DNA of 64,000 nt from Pseudomonas canadensis (GCF_000503215.1 NZ_AYTD01000005.1:62001-126000), one strand, 5' to 3'. Counted from the stretch's first letter, positions 18,076 to 27,607 are shown. A program made the numbers and translations. Notes: a model not told the origin generated them from the letters alone.

Positions 18076-19815
18076 TCAGAGCTTCGGCAGTTGGCCGATA
18101 CGGCCCATCATTTCGGTGACGATCTGCAGGTCCAGCAGGAACTGGTCAACTGTCTTGAACTCGTTGTCGGTGTGCCCTGTGTACTTCACTTCCGGACGCG
18201 CCAGGCCGAATTGCACGCCGTTGGGCAGTTCATGCACGGAGGTTGCGCCGGCCGAGGTGCCGAACTTGTGCTCCATACCCAGATTTTCACTGGCCACGGC
18301 CAGTAGGGCTTTCACCCATTCACCTTCCGGGTTGCGGTACATCGGCTCGGCCACCGAGTAGGTGAAGCCCACCTTGACCTTGGTTTTCTTGTCCCAGGCG
18401 CTCAATTTTTCGGCGATCTCGGCTTTGAGTTTTTCCGGTGACTTGCCCTTCGGCACGCGCAGGTTCACGGCCAGTTTGAAGGCCTTGTCATCCAGGCCGA
18501 CAAAGGTCAACGAAGTAGTCAGCGGCCCCATGAAATCATCCGAGAAGCCCACACCCAACTTGCCGCCCAGGTAATCCAGGCCCCAGTTGTCGGACGCATA
18601 ACGTGCAGCATCCGTGATGTGGTTGTGCTTGAGGGCGATCTTGCCATCGACGCTGTGGATCAGCTCCAGCATGCGCGCCACCGGGTTGACCCCGGACTCC
18701 GGCTCGGACGAGTGAGCGGACACGCCGGTGACGGTCAGCTTGACGTCTTTGCCGTCGACCTTGGCGGCCACTTCAAAATCGCCACCGTTGTTCTTGGCGT
18801 ATTCAGTACCGGCCTGTTGCAGGCTGGCAGCCAACTCGGCAGGCTTGTCGCTCACGAACGTCGCCACCGAGGCTGACGGAATCTGGTTGGTCGCCATGCC
18901 GCCGGTCATCGAAATGATTTCCGCGCCTTTGCCTTCACCCTTGCGGCGCGGGAAGGTGGCCATCACCGTGCCGTAACCTTTCTCGGCGATCACCACCGGA
19001 TAGCCGCCATCCAGCGCCAGGTTGTATTGCGGTGTCGGGTTCTTTTCGAAGTAATACGGAATTGCGTCGCCGGAGGTTTCTTCGGTGGTGTCCACCAGCA
19101 GCTTGAAATTGCGTGCCAGCGGCAGTTTCTCTTCCTTGATCACTTTCATGGCATACATCGCCACTACGATGCCGTTCTTGTCATCCTCGGTGCCACGGCC
19201 GTACATGCGGTCACCGATCAGCGTGACCTTGAACGGGTCGAGCTTGGTGCCGTCTTTCAACACCCAGTTTTCCGGTGTCACTGGCACCACGTCGGCGTGG
19301 GCGTGGATACCAACCACTTCATCACCGCTGCCTTCCAGGGAAATTTCGTACACACGGTTGTCGATATTGCGGAAGGTCAGGTTAAAGGCCTTGGCCAGTG
19401 CCTCGATCTTGCCGGCGATCTTGATGAATTCCGGGTTCTTGTACTGCGGCAGGCCGTCCACGTTAAAGGTCGGGATTTCCACCAGTTCGCGCAGGGTTTC
19501 GGTGGCGGCCTTGCCGTACTTCACTCGGGTGTAGATACCGAGCAGGCGATTGATCTCGTTCTGCTGATCCGCGCTCAAGGTTTTGTTATCAAGAAACGCA
19601 CTGATCGCCGGGCCGACATCGCTGGTCTTGCCCAGGTCGCCCTTGGCCAGGGCGCCGAGGAAACCACGGAAATCGGTGACGGACGTTTCGTTGAAATGCT
19701 TCAGAATCGCTGTGCTTTGGTCCGGAGTGACGTTGGCGAAAGCGGGGCTGGAGATGGCCGAAAGGCTCGCCGCGAACAGGGTGGCAGCCGCCAATTGCTT
19801 GAGTGGAAAGTGCAT
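18076..19815 (-). CDS. Secreted M20-family dipeptidase
   Basis: 579 residues from the ATG at 19815, with a Sec signal peptide (MHFPLKQLAAATLFAAS..., cleavage near PAFA). The start four codons upstream (MRPF, 19827) is the alternative. M20 metal ligands are in order: His/Asp in GIHAHADVVP, Asp in GRGTEDDKNG, Glu-Glu in DTTEETSGD, and a terminal His in GHTDNEF. The length fits the PepV-like clade of M20 dipeptidases. It probably hydrolyses dipeptides in the periplasm. It lies 95 bp downstream of the phospholipase D gene on the same strand, perhaps with its own promoter. Confidence 0.88.
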   Translation of the reverse strand: MHFPLKQLAAATLFAASLSAISSPAFANVTPDQSTAILKHFNETSVTDFRGFLGALAKGDLGKTSDVGPAISAFLDNKTLSADQQNEINRLLGIYTRVKYGKAATETLRELVEIPTFNVDGLPQYKNPEFIKIAGKIEALAKAFNLTFRNIDNRVYEISLEGSGDEVVGIHAHADVVPVTPENWVLKDGTKLDPFKVTLIGDRMYGRGTEDDKNGIVVAMYAMKVIKEEKLPLARNFKLLVDTTEETSGDAIPYYFEKNPTPQYNLALDGGYPVVIAEKGYGTVMATFPRRKGEGKGAEIISMTGGMATNQIPSASVATFVSDKPAELAASLQQAGTEYAKNNGGDFEVAAKVDGKDVKLTVTGVSAHSSEPESGVNPVARMLELIHSVDGKIALKHNHITDAARYASDNWGLDYLGGKLGVGFSDDFMGPLTTSLTFVGLDDKAFKLAVNLRVPKGKSPEKLKAEIAEKLSAWDKKTKVKVGFTYSVAEPMYRNPEGEWVKALLAVASENLGMEHKFGTSAGATSVHELPNGVQFGLARPEVKYTGHTDNEFKTVDQFLLDLQIVTEMMGRIGQLPKL

Positions 19816-19910
19816 GAAGGGACGCATTCCTTTGCAGGTAGTGAGTAGGACGTTTCTGATCAATCTGTCAGAAACATTTCCACACACTACCACTACTCAG
19901 GTGCCTCTGG

Positions 19911-21128
19911 TCAATGCTGGCCAGGGTGGGGCTCGGGGTACTCCTCGGTCACGTTCAAGGCTCTAGCGTAGGGTCCGTCCCACAATTGCTCATGCAATGC
20001 CCCGACACGCTTGGCCATCGCTTCGCTGCGCATCACCACCTCCAGATTGCGCGAATTATCCAGATACCCGCCCAGCCAGTTGCTGGTGCCGATCCAGGCA
20101 ACCTGTCCGTCGATCTCCATGGTCTTGCTGTGGATTACCCGCGCATACGGGATAAAACCTTGCTTGGCCTCGGGGAGGGTGACGATTTTGATCTGGACGT
20201 TAGGCAGCACCGCCAAGCTTTTGAGGTAGGGCAGTTCCAGCTTGTCGGTATTCCAGTTGGACACCATCAGCTTGATCGACACCCCACGTGCCGCCGCCGC
20301 ACGGACGGCATTGTCGATCACCGCGTAGTACGGGCGGGTCTTGTCCGGGCCGTAGGACAGTGGTGAGTAGTCCAGCAGTTGCACGCGCACTTCGTGTTTC
20401 GCTTCGCTCAGTAAACGCGGCAGTTCCAGCTGTGAATCGCCTACGCCCGGTGGGTTGTAGCGTTGCGGGCTGGCCACCAGGTAGTTACCGGTGCGCGGTG
20501 GTGCGTTGCTCACGGCAGGCAGCGGTACCGGTTGGTTGTCGGCCAAGGCCTGCTGGGCTTTCCAGTCCTGTTCGAAGATTGCCTGCACCTGGCTCACCAC
20601 GGTTGGGTCGGTGATACGCAGCCCGGTTTCGTGGATATGTTCCAGCGAGCGCCAATCGAAATTCTGGCTGCCGACAAACGCCTGCTTGCCATCCACCACC
20701 AGGTATTTGGCGTGGATGATCCCACCGCTCACGCGTGCGTAGGGCAGCACACGAAAGGTCAGGTTGGGGATTGCGCGCAGGCGTTCCAGGGTGGACGCTT
20801 CCGACAACTTGATGCCTTTTTCTTCCAGCAAAAAGCGAATCTTCACACCGCGTTTGCCGGCGGCTTCCAGGCGTTCGATCACACGGTCCATCACGGAGCC
20901 TGGATGATCGGCGGCGTAGAACTGGCCAATGTCGATACGGTTTTTTGCGCCGTCAAACAGCTCGCTCCACACTGGGCCGGGTTGGCGCAAGTCGTCGGTG
21001 CCGAGGGCGGTGTCCAGCGGCACGGTATGCACCAATTCAAAACCCGGAATCGAAAAGTCCGCCTGGGCCAGCGGACTCATGAGCAAGCCTGCCAGGCCAG
21101 CGATACGCAATTTCAAGGAAACGGACAT
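19911..21128 (-). CDS. Secreted phospholipase D-like phosphodiesterase
   Basis: 405 residues from the ATG at 21128, with a signal peptide (LRIAGLAGLLMSPLAQA). Two HKD motifs are complete: HAKYLVVDGKQAFVGSQN and HSKTMEIDGQVAWIGTSN. This is the bilobed PLD fold seen in phospholipases D, cardiolipin synthases and some nucleases. The signal peptide and absence of membrane helices favour a periplasmic or secreted hydrolase. It lies 52 bp beyond exbB, with one REP element in between, at the end of a TonB receptor operon. That suggests the enzyme releases something the receptor takes up, for example a phosphate-containing head group. Confidence 0.85.
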   Translation of the reverse strand: MSVSLKLRIAGLAGLLMSPLAQADFSIPGFELVHTVPLDTALGTDDLRQPGPVWSELFDGAKNRIDIGQFYAADHPGSVMDRVIERLEAAGKRGVKIRFLLEEKGIKLSEASTLERLRAIPNLTFRVLPYARVSGGIIHAKYLVVDGKQAFVGSQNFDWRSLEHIHETGLRITDPTVVSQVQAIFEQDWKAQQALADNQPVPLPAVSNAPPRTGNYLVASPQRYNPPGVGDSQLELPRLLSEAKHEVRVQLLDYSPLSYGPDKTRPYYAVIDNAVRAAAARGVSIKLMVSNWNTDKLELPYLKSLAVLPNVQIKIVTLPEAKQGFIPYARVIHSKTMEIDGQVAWIGTSNWLGGYLDNSRNLEVVMRSEAMAKRVGALHEQLWDGPYARALNVTEEYPEPHPGQH

Positions 21129-21148
21129 GACACTCTCTTCAACTGATG

Positions 21149-21176
21149 TGGTGAGCGGGGCAAGCCCGCTCACTAC
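21149..21176. repeat. Single REP element
   Basis: GTGAGCGGG-GCAAG-CCCGCTCAC is a 9-bp perfect stem of the same REP type as at 1.3 kb. It lies between exbB and the phospholipase D gene and may alter mRNA processing between them. Confidence 0.75.
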
Positions 21177-21180
21177 GGGG

Positions 21181-21828
21181 TTACGCCGTGCGGCTGTGCA
21201 GCGGCGTCGGCACCAGGTGCGGTACTTCACTCTGCACGCGGGCGCCGGTGGCGGCGCGGATCAGCAGGATTTTCAGCTGATCGTTGATGCGTTCCAGGCT
21301 GTCCTGGAAGAAGTTATGGAACACCACGCAGAACAGCGCGATGGCGATGCCCAGGCCGGTGGCGAACAAGGCCGTGCCGATACCACCGGAAATCTGCCCT
21401 GGGTCGGACACGCCCGCCGTCGCCAGCGCCTTGAAGGTGTCAATGATGCCGAGGATGGTGCCCAGCAAGCCCAACAGCGGCGCGGCAGTGGTGATGGTTT
21501 CGATGATCCACAGGCTGCGGGCCAGTGGTGCACGGGTGGTCAGGTACTGGGTTTCGATGACGTCATCCAGGTCCTTGCGCGAACCTTGTGAGGCTTTCTG
21601 CGCCAGCACCGGCAACACCATGCTCAGCGGCAGGCTGTCACGGCGGGTCAGACTTTCCGGCAAGTCGCGTTCGCTGTGCACATTGGCGCCCAGTACCTCG
21701 GTCAGCGCGCGGGCTTGGCGGCGTACATACGCGAAATAAATCCCGCGCTCGATGGTGATAAAGATCGCGATGGCCATCGCGGCATACATCACATAAAAGG
21801 TGATGTCGTGGAGCAGGTTCATGTCCAT
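21181..21828 (-). CDS. exbB: ExbB/TolQ-type proton channel
   Basis: 215 residues. An N-terminal membrane helix (ITFYVMYAAMAIAIFITIERG) is followed by a cytoplasmic loop, and then two helices around TITTAAPLLGLLGTILGIIDTF and GIGTALFATGLGIAIALFCVVF. The AAPLLGLLGTI motif is diagnostic of the MotA/TolQ/ExbB family. It drives TonB with proton motive force at the inner membrane. It lies 17 bp after the receptor gene. It is separated from exbD by tonB and the receptor, so this operon encodes its own complete energiser. Confidence 0.92.
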   Translation of the reverse strand: MDMNLLHDITFYVMYAAMAIAIFITIERGIYFAYVRRQARALTEVLGANVHSERDLPESLTRRDSLPLSMVLPVLAQKASQGSRKDLDDVIETQYLTTRAPLARSLWIIETITTAAPLLGLLGTILGIIDTFKALATAGVSDPGQISGGIGTALFATGLGIAIALFCVVFHNFFQDSLERINDQLKILLIRAATGARVQSEVPHLVPTPLHSRTA

Positions 21829-21845
21829 GTTCAGTTACCTCGCAA

Positions 21846-24128
21846 TTAGAAGTTGGCTTCCAGGGAGACCGTCACGGTGCGTTCCAGGCCCACGATGTAG
21901 GCCGGGTCGCCGTCGCGGAAACCGCTGTAGCTGGCCGCGTTGGTCTTGGTGGTGTACACGCCGTCCAGGTACTTCTTGTCGAACAGGTTGTCGACGTTCA
22001 GGCGCAGGGTCGCGTCCTTGACCACCTTCTTGTCCACCGGCAGGTAGATACCCGCGCCGGCGTTGAACACGGTGCGGCCGGAGATGGCTTCGTCGTTGGT
22101 CAGGTCGCCGTAGAGCTTGCTGGTGTACTTGCCGCCGAAGGTGCCGTAGAAGCGGCCGTCGTCGTAGCCGATGTTGGCGGCTAGCATGTTTTTCGGCACG
22201 TTGGCGAACTGCTTGCCGCTGGTGGGCAACAGGATGGCTTTGCCGGCGTTGTACACGGTCAGGTCGTCTTGCTGCTCGGCCTTGGTGTAGGTGTAGGAGG
22301 TGTAGTAGTTGAAGTGATTCGGCAGCAGACCGCTCCACTCCAGCTCCAGGCCGCTGTTGTTGACGGAGCCGGCGTTGATGTCGGCGAAGTCGCCGTTGAT
22401 GTCGCGCGACGACACCTGGCGATCCTTGAACTGCATGTAGAACAAGGTGGCGGCGACGGTCATGTCTTCATCGGTGTAGCGCCAGCCCAACTCGTGGTTC
22501 CAGCTGGTTTCCGGCTTGGAGTCGATGGAGCCGACGCCCTTGTCGTACAGCACATAGTTCTGCGGGATGCGCATGTTGCGCGACAGGCTGTAGAACAGCT
22601 GATCGCGTTCATCCAACTGGTATTTCAGGCCGGCGTTGGGCAGCAGTTTGTTGTAGGTCTGGTTACGTTTTTCCGGCTGCTCGGTGAGGCTGCCGTGGTT
22701 GGTGCCGTCACGCTTGACGTTCATGTAGGCCAGGCCGGCGATCAGGGTCCAGTCCGAGTTGATGTACCAGGTGTCCTGGGCCCAGACCTTTTGCGCCGGA
22801 GTGATGGTGAAGCGGTCGCGACCCTGGATGGTGTTGCCATTGGCATCAACCACGGCCTCGTTGGAGTCCGGCCAGGTGTCGACCGGCTTGCCACTGGCCT
22901 TGAGCGGAATGAACGGCTGGGTCTGGCTTTGACGTGCGCGCTCGTACCAGTAGCCGACTTGCAGGCTGTGATCTCCCAGGTCCCAGTTGAGTTTGGTGGT
23001 GATGCCCGGACGCCAGGTCTGGGTGCGCGAAGGGCGGTAGTACACACCGTTGTTCGGGGTGCCGTCGGCGTTGTATTGGGCACCGGTCGGCAGGTTGCCC
23101 AGGTCGAACACGCCGCCTTGGTTGGAGCCGCGGTTCAGCGCATAGCTGGACGAGCCCACGCCGCTGCCGTTACCCCAGTAGTAATACGGGATCACCGACA
23201 GCGCGAGGTTGTCCGCCAGTTTGAACTGGGTGTTGAGCACGGCGGTGAATGTCTGGAACGGGTTCTGCGCCAAGGCGTAGTAGCTGTTGTACTTGCCGTT
23301 GCTGCCCACGGTAGGCGTGGCCGGGTAGGGGTCGTACTTGCGGCCGTTCTGCTGGTACTGGGCCTTGGTCAGTTGGCTGTAGCTGTTGTTGTCCTGCTCG
23401 TGGTACTTGAGGATCAGGTTGGCGGTGTTGCCATCGCCGGCGTCGAAGAAGCTGTTCCACTCGACTTTGTCCGCGCGCACGGCGCCCGAACCGCGCCACA
23501 TCTGGCCTTCGGTGTGGGACGCCGACAACCAGTTGCTCAGGCCATTGATCTCGCCGGTGTTGAGGCGGGCAAAGGTCTTGCGCGTGGCGTTGCTGCCCAT
23601 CACCTGTTTGACGAACGCCCCGGTTTCCTTGGTCGGGCGAATGGTCACGATGCCGATGTTGCCGCCACTGGAACCGATGTGCGGGCCGTCGGCCTCCGAA
23701 GAGCCTTGGGTGACGAAGATCTGCTCGATGTTTTCCGGGTCGCCCAGCAGGTTGGAGTACAGCGCGTAGTTGCCGGAGTCGTTGATCGGCATGCCGTCCA
23801 CCGACATCCCCACCTGGTCGGAGTTGAGCCCGCGCATGGTGAAGCGAAAGCCGGACAGGCCGGTGTTGTCTTCGCTGGAGATGTTCAAGCCCGGCGTGTA
23901 CTTGAGCTTGTCCACGGCGTTGCCGGTGGCGGTCTGTTTATCCAGCGCTTCCTTGGTCACGGTGGAGCGGCCCTTGATGCTTTCTTCCTGAACCATGTAG
24001 CCGCCACCTGCCGTGGCCTTGCCCTGAACCCCAATCGTCCCGACGTCGCTGTTGCTGGTGTCGGCCATGACCATTCCATGGCCCATGCTTGCGGCAACGA
24101 GTGCCAGATGAATCCGTGTGAACCTCAT
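21846..24128 (-). CDS. TonB-dependent outer-membrane receptor
   Basis: 760 residues with a signal peptide ending near GMVMA. The plug domain (~45-170) contains VDKLKYTPGLNISSEDN, FRFTMRGLNSDQVGMSVDGMP and NIEQIFVTQGSSEADG. A long beta-barrel follows and ends in VTVSLEANF with a terminal Phe. No N-terminal STN signalling domain is present, so it does not signal to a FecI/FecR pair. The ligand is unknown. It shares an operon with its own ExbD, TonB and ExbB and a secreted phospholipase D, and with PhoD encoded divergently nearby, so a phosphorus compound is a reasonable guess. A metal chelate cannot be excluded. Confidence 0.92.
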   Translation of the reverse strand: MRFTRIHLALVAASMGHGMVMADTSNSDVGTIGVQGKATAGGGYMVQEESIKGRSTVTKEALDKQTATGNAVDKLKYTPGLNISSEDNTGLSGFRFTMRGLNSDQVGMSVDGMPINDSGNYALYSNLLGDPENIEQIFVTQGSSEADGPHIGSSGGNIGIVTIRPTKETGAFVKQVMGSNATRKTFARLNTGEINGLSNWLSASHTEGQMWRGSGAVRADKVEWNSFFDAGDGNTANLILKYHEQDNNSYSQLTKAQYQQNGRKYDPYPATPTVGSNGKYNSYYALAQNPFQTFTAVLNTQFKLADNLALSVIPYYYWGNGSGVGSSSYALNRGSNQGGVFDLGNLPTGAQYNADGTPNNGVYYRPSRTQTWRPGITTKLNWDLGDHSLQVGYWYERARQSQTQPFIPLKASGKPVDTWPDSNEAVVDANGNTIQGRDRFTITPAQKVWAQDTWYINSDWTLIAGLAYMNVKRDGTNHGSLTEQPEKRNQTYNKLLPNAGLKYQLDERDQLFYSLSRNMRIPQNYVLYDKGVGSIDSKPETSWNHELGWRYTDEDMTVAATLFYMQFKDRQVSSRDINGDFADINAGSVNNSGLELEWSGLLPNHFNYYTSYTYTKAEQQDDLTVYNAGKAILLPTSGKQFANVPKNMLAANIGYDDGRFYGTFGGKYTSKLYGDLTNDEAISGRTVFNAGAGIYLPVDKKVVKDATLRLNVDNLFDKKYLDGVYTTKTNAASYSGFRDGDPAYIVGLERTVTVSLEANF

Positions 24129-24152
24129 CTCTGTCGTCCTGGTGTCGGGTGC

Positions 24153-24881
24153 TTATTGCACGCTGTAGTTGAAGGTGGCGGTGAAGCGCTGCTCATTGCG
24201 GCCCCCGAAGGCTTGCTCGGGGAACGGCTTGACTTGCTTGATACGACGCAAGCTGTTGGTGGCGGCCCGGTTGAGCAACATGCTCGACGCCTGGGTCTGC
24301 AAACCGGAGTCGAGAACCCGACCCTGGCGGTCTACCAACAACCAGACCACCACTTCGCCGGTGGGGCGTTCGAGGGAGGCCTGGCGTCCGGTGGGGTACT
24401 GCTTGTAAGTGTCCAACTCGTTGCGCAAACCCTTGAGGTAACCGCCTTCCAGGGCTTGGCCGTCGACTTTGGGTGGCGCAGGCGGCGCGGGTGTCGGCGC
24501 GGCCTGGGCCACGGGCGCCGGTGCCGGTTTGGCGGCGACTGGTGGTGGTGTCGGGGCGGGCGTTGGCTTGGCGACCACTGGCTTGGGCACAGGTTTTGGC
24601 TTGGGCTCAGGCTTGGGTTTCGGCAAGGGTTTAGGTGGCGGCGGTGGCGGGGCCGGTTCGGCCTCTTCATCCTCGATCACCGGCGGTGGCGGCTCTTGTT
24701 CCACCACCGGCTCGGGGATCACTTCCGGCTCTGGCTCGACCAGCGCCAACTCGACCGCCGACTCGTCATACACCGGCTCGACCTTCAAGGTCTGGGACTG
24801 GATACCCAGTGCAATCAGCACCAGGGCGATCAGGGCCGGGACACTGCCCAGCAGCTGACGCGCACGAAACAAGACGTACAT
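24153..24881 (-). CDS. tonB: TonB energy transducer
   Basis: 242 residues. A single N-terminal helix (VPALIALVLIALGIQ) is followed by a long Pro/Lys/Glu-rich spacer (~45-145) with Glu-Pro and Lys-Pro repeats, and a C-terminal TonB domain (~150-240) with PTGEVVVWLLVDRQGRV. It starts 2 nt after the exbD stop codon. It spans the periplasm to contact the receptor encoded next. Confidence 0.93.
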   Translation of the reverse strand: MYVLFRARQLLGSVPALIALVLIALGIQSQTLKVEPVYDESAVELALVEPEPEVIPEPVVEQEPPPPVIEDEEAEPAPPPPPPKPLPKPKPEPKPKPVPKPVVAKPTPAPTPPPVAAKPAPAPVAQAAPTPAPPAPPKVDGQALEGGYLKGLRNELDTYKQYPTGRQASLERPTGEVVVWLLVDRQGRVLDSGLQTQASSMLLNRAATNSLRRIKQVKPFPEQAFGGRNEQRFTATFNYSVQ

Positions 24882-24883
24882 GA

Positions 24884-25291
24884 TCAGGACTTACGCGTGG
24901 CAATGGACACGGAGGTAAAGCCACCCAGACGCAGGGTGTCCATCACCTCCACCAGACGCGAAACCTCCACGCCTTTGTCGCTGTTCACGATGATGGTCGA
25001 CTTGGTGTCAGGCTTTTCGGCCGCCTTCAGCGCCGGCACCAGCGCATCGACTGTGAGGTCCTTGCCATCCAGTTGCAGTTGGCCTTCCAGGCCCAGGGTG
25101 AGGATGAATTTGTTCTGTGGTTTGAGCTGCTGTGAACTGCTGGCGCTGGGCAGTTGCGTCTTCATGCCGAGGGCCGGAATCACGTTCAGGCTCACGAGTA
25201 CGAAAAACACCAGGAGGAACATCATCACGTCGATCATCGGGATCAGTTCGATGTGCGCCTTGCGTTTTTTCGGTTCGTCCCAGGTTCTCAT
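24884..25291 (-). CDS. exbD: ExbD/TolR-type transport protein
   Basis: 135 residues. A cytoplasmic leader is followed by one helix (HIELIPMIDVMMFLLVFFVLVSL) carrying the proton-path Asp in PMIDVM, and a periplasmic domain. It is the first gene of the exbD-tonB-receptor-exbB-PLD operon. The ATG is preceded by ggggtaacgga. The 190 bp upstream, shared with the divergent acetyltransferase gene, is AT-rich around ttggttaactttaattgacg, but I could not confirm a Fur or Pho box there. Confidence 0.92.
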   Translation of the reverse strand: MRTWDEPKKRKAHIELIPMIDVMMFLLVFFVLVSLNVIPALGMKTQLPSASSSQQLKPQNKFILTLGLEGQLQLDGKDLTVDALVPALKAAEKPDTKSTIIVNSDKGVEVSRLVEVMDTLRLGGFTSVSIATRKS

Positions 25292-25481
25292 TCCGTTACC
25301 CCGTTATTGAATTAGGGGCGACACGCTAACAACCAAAAATGACCGATTGGTTAACTTTAATTGACGTTTTGAGGGCTCTAGGACAAGTCTTTCAGGCAAT
25401 TCTCAAGACATTTTTGTGACGTAACAGAATTGACATGCAGCAGGGGCATTCTCAGAAACTTTACATCGAGGGCCCCTGGAA

Positions 25482-26036
25482 ATGAGCCGTGAACTGCCAC
25501 AGATATCCACCCCGCGACTGTTAATGCGCGCACTGGAAAACCATCAGGCCGAGACGTTGTGCACGCTCGCCAACGGCCCGAAAATCGCCGACAACACGGC
25601 GAGTATTCCATCGCCCTACACCCTCGAAACAGCGCAGGATTTTATCGAGGGCATGCAGGCAAAATTTCGCTCTGATGGGTTGTTGAGTCTTGGGGTGCAT
25701 GTACGCGACACCGGTGAATTGATCGGTATCGCCAGCCTGCGCATCAATGCGAAACATCACTATGGGCATCTCGGCGGCTGGGCGGCGGCGAACGCGCGCA
25801 ACCTGGGTTATGCGACCGAAGCGGCCACCGCGCTGATGGACTACGGGTTTGCCGAACTGGGCCTGCATCGCGTGGGCAGCCAGTGTTTTAGTCGCAACAA
25901 AGAGTCGGCGCGAGTCATGGAGAAAATCGGCCTGCAGTACGAAGGCTGCATGCGCGGGGCATTTCTCAAGAACGGCGTGCATGAAGACATGCTGGTGTTC
26001 GCCACCGTGCGTGAGGAGTGGGAGTTTCGGCCGTGA
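25482..26036 (+). CDS. GNAT-family N-acetyltransferase (RimJ/RimL type)
   Basis: 184 residues. The RimJ/L-like N-terminus has STPRLLMRALE. The acetyl-CoA site is in the GWAAANARNLGYATEAA region, and a later motif HRVGSQCFSRNKESARVMEKIGL is typical of this group. It acetylates protein N-termini or small amines; the substrate is unknown. Its TGA overlaps the GTG start of phoD by 4 nt, so the two are translationally coupled. It is divergent from exbD. Confidence 0.88.
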   Translation: MSRELPQISTPRLLMRALENHQAETLCTLANGPKIADNTASIPSPYTLETAQDFIEGMQAKFRSDGLLSLGVHVRDTGELIGIASLRINAKHHYGHLGGWAAANARNLGYATEAATALMDYGFAELGLHRVGSQCFSRNKESARVMEKIGLQYEGCMRGAFLKNGVHEDMLVFATVREEWEFRP

Positions 26037-27607
26037 GTGGCGAGGTCGATCATGGCCGACGCCGGGTGCTTGCCGGGCTGGCTGTCGCCACCACGTTTTC
26101 GATCCTCAGTCCGTTTGCGCGCAGTGCCGGCGTGGATTATCCGTTCACCCTCGGCGTGGCTTCCGGTGACCCGTTGCCCGATGGGTTTGTGATCTGGACG
26201 CGCCTGGCGCCGTTGTTCAATGCCGAGGATGGCCGGGGTGGCTTGAGCCGTTCCGTACCCGTGCGTTGGCGGGTCGCCAGCGATGCCGCGATGACCCGCG
26301 TGGTGCGCCAAGGCGAAGCCATGGCCAGCGAGCGCTGGGGGCATTCGGTGCATGTAGAAGTCGCGGGGCTCGAGGCGGGCAGACCGTACTGGTATCAGTT
26401 CGAAGGGCTGGGTACGCAAAGCCCAGTGGGGCAGTCGCGCACGGCGCCGGCGGTGCATGCCATGGCGTCGGCGCGTCTGGGGTTTGTCTCGTGTTCCCAT
26501 TGGGAGCGCGGCTATTTCAGTGCCTATCGCCATTTGGCAGAGGAACAGCCCGACCTGGTGTTCTTTCTCGGCGACTACATCTACGACAGTTCCTACGCGG
26601 CGGATTCGGGCAAGATCATCCGCCCCCATGGCAGCGGCAATGCGGTGAGCCTGAGCGACTATCGCAACCGCTATGCCTTGTACAAAACCGATCCGGATCT
26701 ACAGGCCCTGCACGCCGCTGCACCGAGCGTGGCGACCTGGGACGATCACGAAGTACAGAACGACTACGCCAACCGCTGGTCCCAGGACCCGAAGATACCG
26801 GTCGGGCAATTCCTGCAGCAGCGTGCGGCAGCCTACCAGGCTTACTACGAGCATATGCCGCTGCGTGCCAGCAGCTTGCCGAAGGGGCCGGACATGCGCA
26901 TTTATCGGCGCCTGGACTACGGCCGACTGGCCCGTTTCCACGTGCTGGACGGTCGGCAATACCGTTCCGAACAACCGTGCATTCCGGCCAATGGCAGCCA
27001 CCAGGGGCATATCGCCGATAACCTCTGCCACGACTTGCGCGACCCTGGCCGCACCATGCTTGGTTGGCAGCAAGAAGCCTGGCTGGACCAGGGGTTTGCC
27101 CAGTCGAAGGCGCAGTGGAACATCATCGCCCAGGACCTGCTGGTCGCGCCGCTGACCCAGCGTGATCTGACCAACCACAAGCCGGGGCGTTGGACCGACG
27201 GGTGGGATGGCTATATGGCCAACCGTTCGCGGATGCTGGCGTCCATCGAGCGTAACCGGGTCAGCAACCCGGTGTTCTGGGGCGGTGATATCCATTCGTT
27301 CTGGGTGACGGATTTGCATGCCGATGGCAATAACCCGGACTCGCGGGTGGTGGCCACGGAATTCGTCGGCACGTCGGTGACGTCTGACGGACCGCCCTTT
27401 GATGCGTTCAGCAAGCTGTTGCCGCTCAACCCGCATGTGAAGTTTTTCGATAGCCGTCAGCGGGGATATGTGTCGGTGGAGGTGGAGGAGGGCAAGATGC
27501 TCACGAACCTGCGGGTGATTACCGACCCCCGCGACCCGATGGCCACGGTATCGACCCTCAAGTCGTTTGTGGTGGAACCGGGGCGGACGGGGGCGAGTGA
27601 GGTTTAA
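26033..27607 (+). CDS. phoD: PhoD-type alkaline phosphatase/phosphodiesterase, Tat-exported
   Basis: 524 residues from the GTG at 26033. I chose this start because it forms a GTGA overlap with the acetyltransferase stop and has GGGAG 8 nt upstream. A twin-arginine signal (GRRRVLAGLAVAT) is followed by the PhoD N-terminal fold (FTLGVASGDPLPDGFVIWTRL) and the metallophosphatase domain. Its ligands are visible in FFLGDYIYDS, VATWDDHEVQNDY and FWGGDIHSFWV. PhoD enzymes use Fe3+/Ca2+, fold before export and release phosphate from phosphomonoesters and diesters. It converges with alaX and overlaps it by 4 nt. Confidence 0.93.
   Translation: MSGEVDHGRRRVLAGLAVATTFSILSPFARSAGVDYPFTLGVASGDPLPDGFVIWTRLAPLFNAEDGRGGLSRSVPVRWRVASDAAMTRVVRQGEAMASERWGHSVHVEVAGLEAGRPYWYQFEGLGTQSPVGQSRTAPAVHAMASARLGFVSCSHWERGYFSAYRHLAEEQPDLVFFLGDYIYDSSYAADSGKIIRPHGSGNAVSLSDYRNRYALYKTDPDLQALHAAAPSVATWDDHEVQNDYANRWSQDPKIPVGQFLQQRAAAYQAYYEHMPLRASSLPKGPDMRIYRRLDYGRLARFHVLDGRQYRSEQPCIPANGSHQGHIADNLCHDLRDPGRTMLGWQQEAWLDQGFAQSKAQWNIIAQDLLVAPLTQRDLTNHKPGRWTDGWDGYMANRSRMLASIERNRVSNPVFWGGDIHSFWVTDLHADGNNPDSRVVATEFVGTSVTSDGPPFDAFSKLLPLNPHVKFFDSRQRGYVSVEVEEGKMLTNLRVITDPRDPMATVSTLKSFVVEPGRTGASEV

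Noticed and set aside
22269..25310. A ~1000-codon open frame on the plus strand opposite receptor, tonB and exbD
   Set aside because: It is antisense to clearly recognisable genes, has low-complexity Val/Gly/Arg-rich translation, no ribosome site and no family resemblance. High-GC antisense frames of this kind are common.
25292..25481. Pho box or Fur box between exbD and the acetyltransferase gene
   Set aside because: Sequences such as gtgacgtaacagaattgacatg resemble Pho half-sites, but spacing is not the 11-bp repeat, and no Fur palindrome fits. Kept only as an idea under the TonB-PLD finding.
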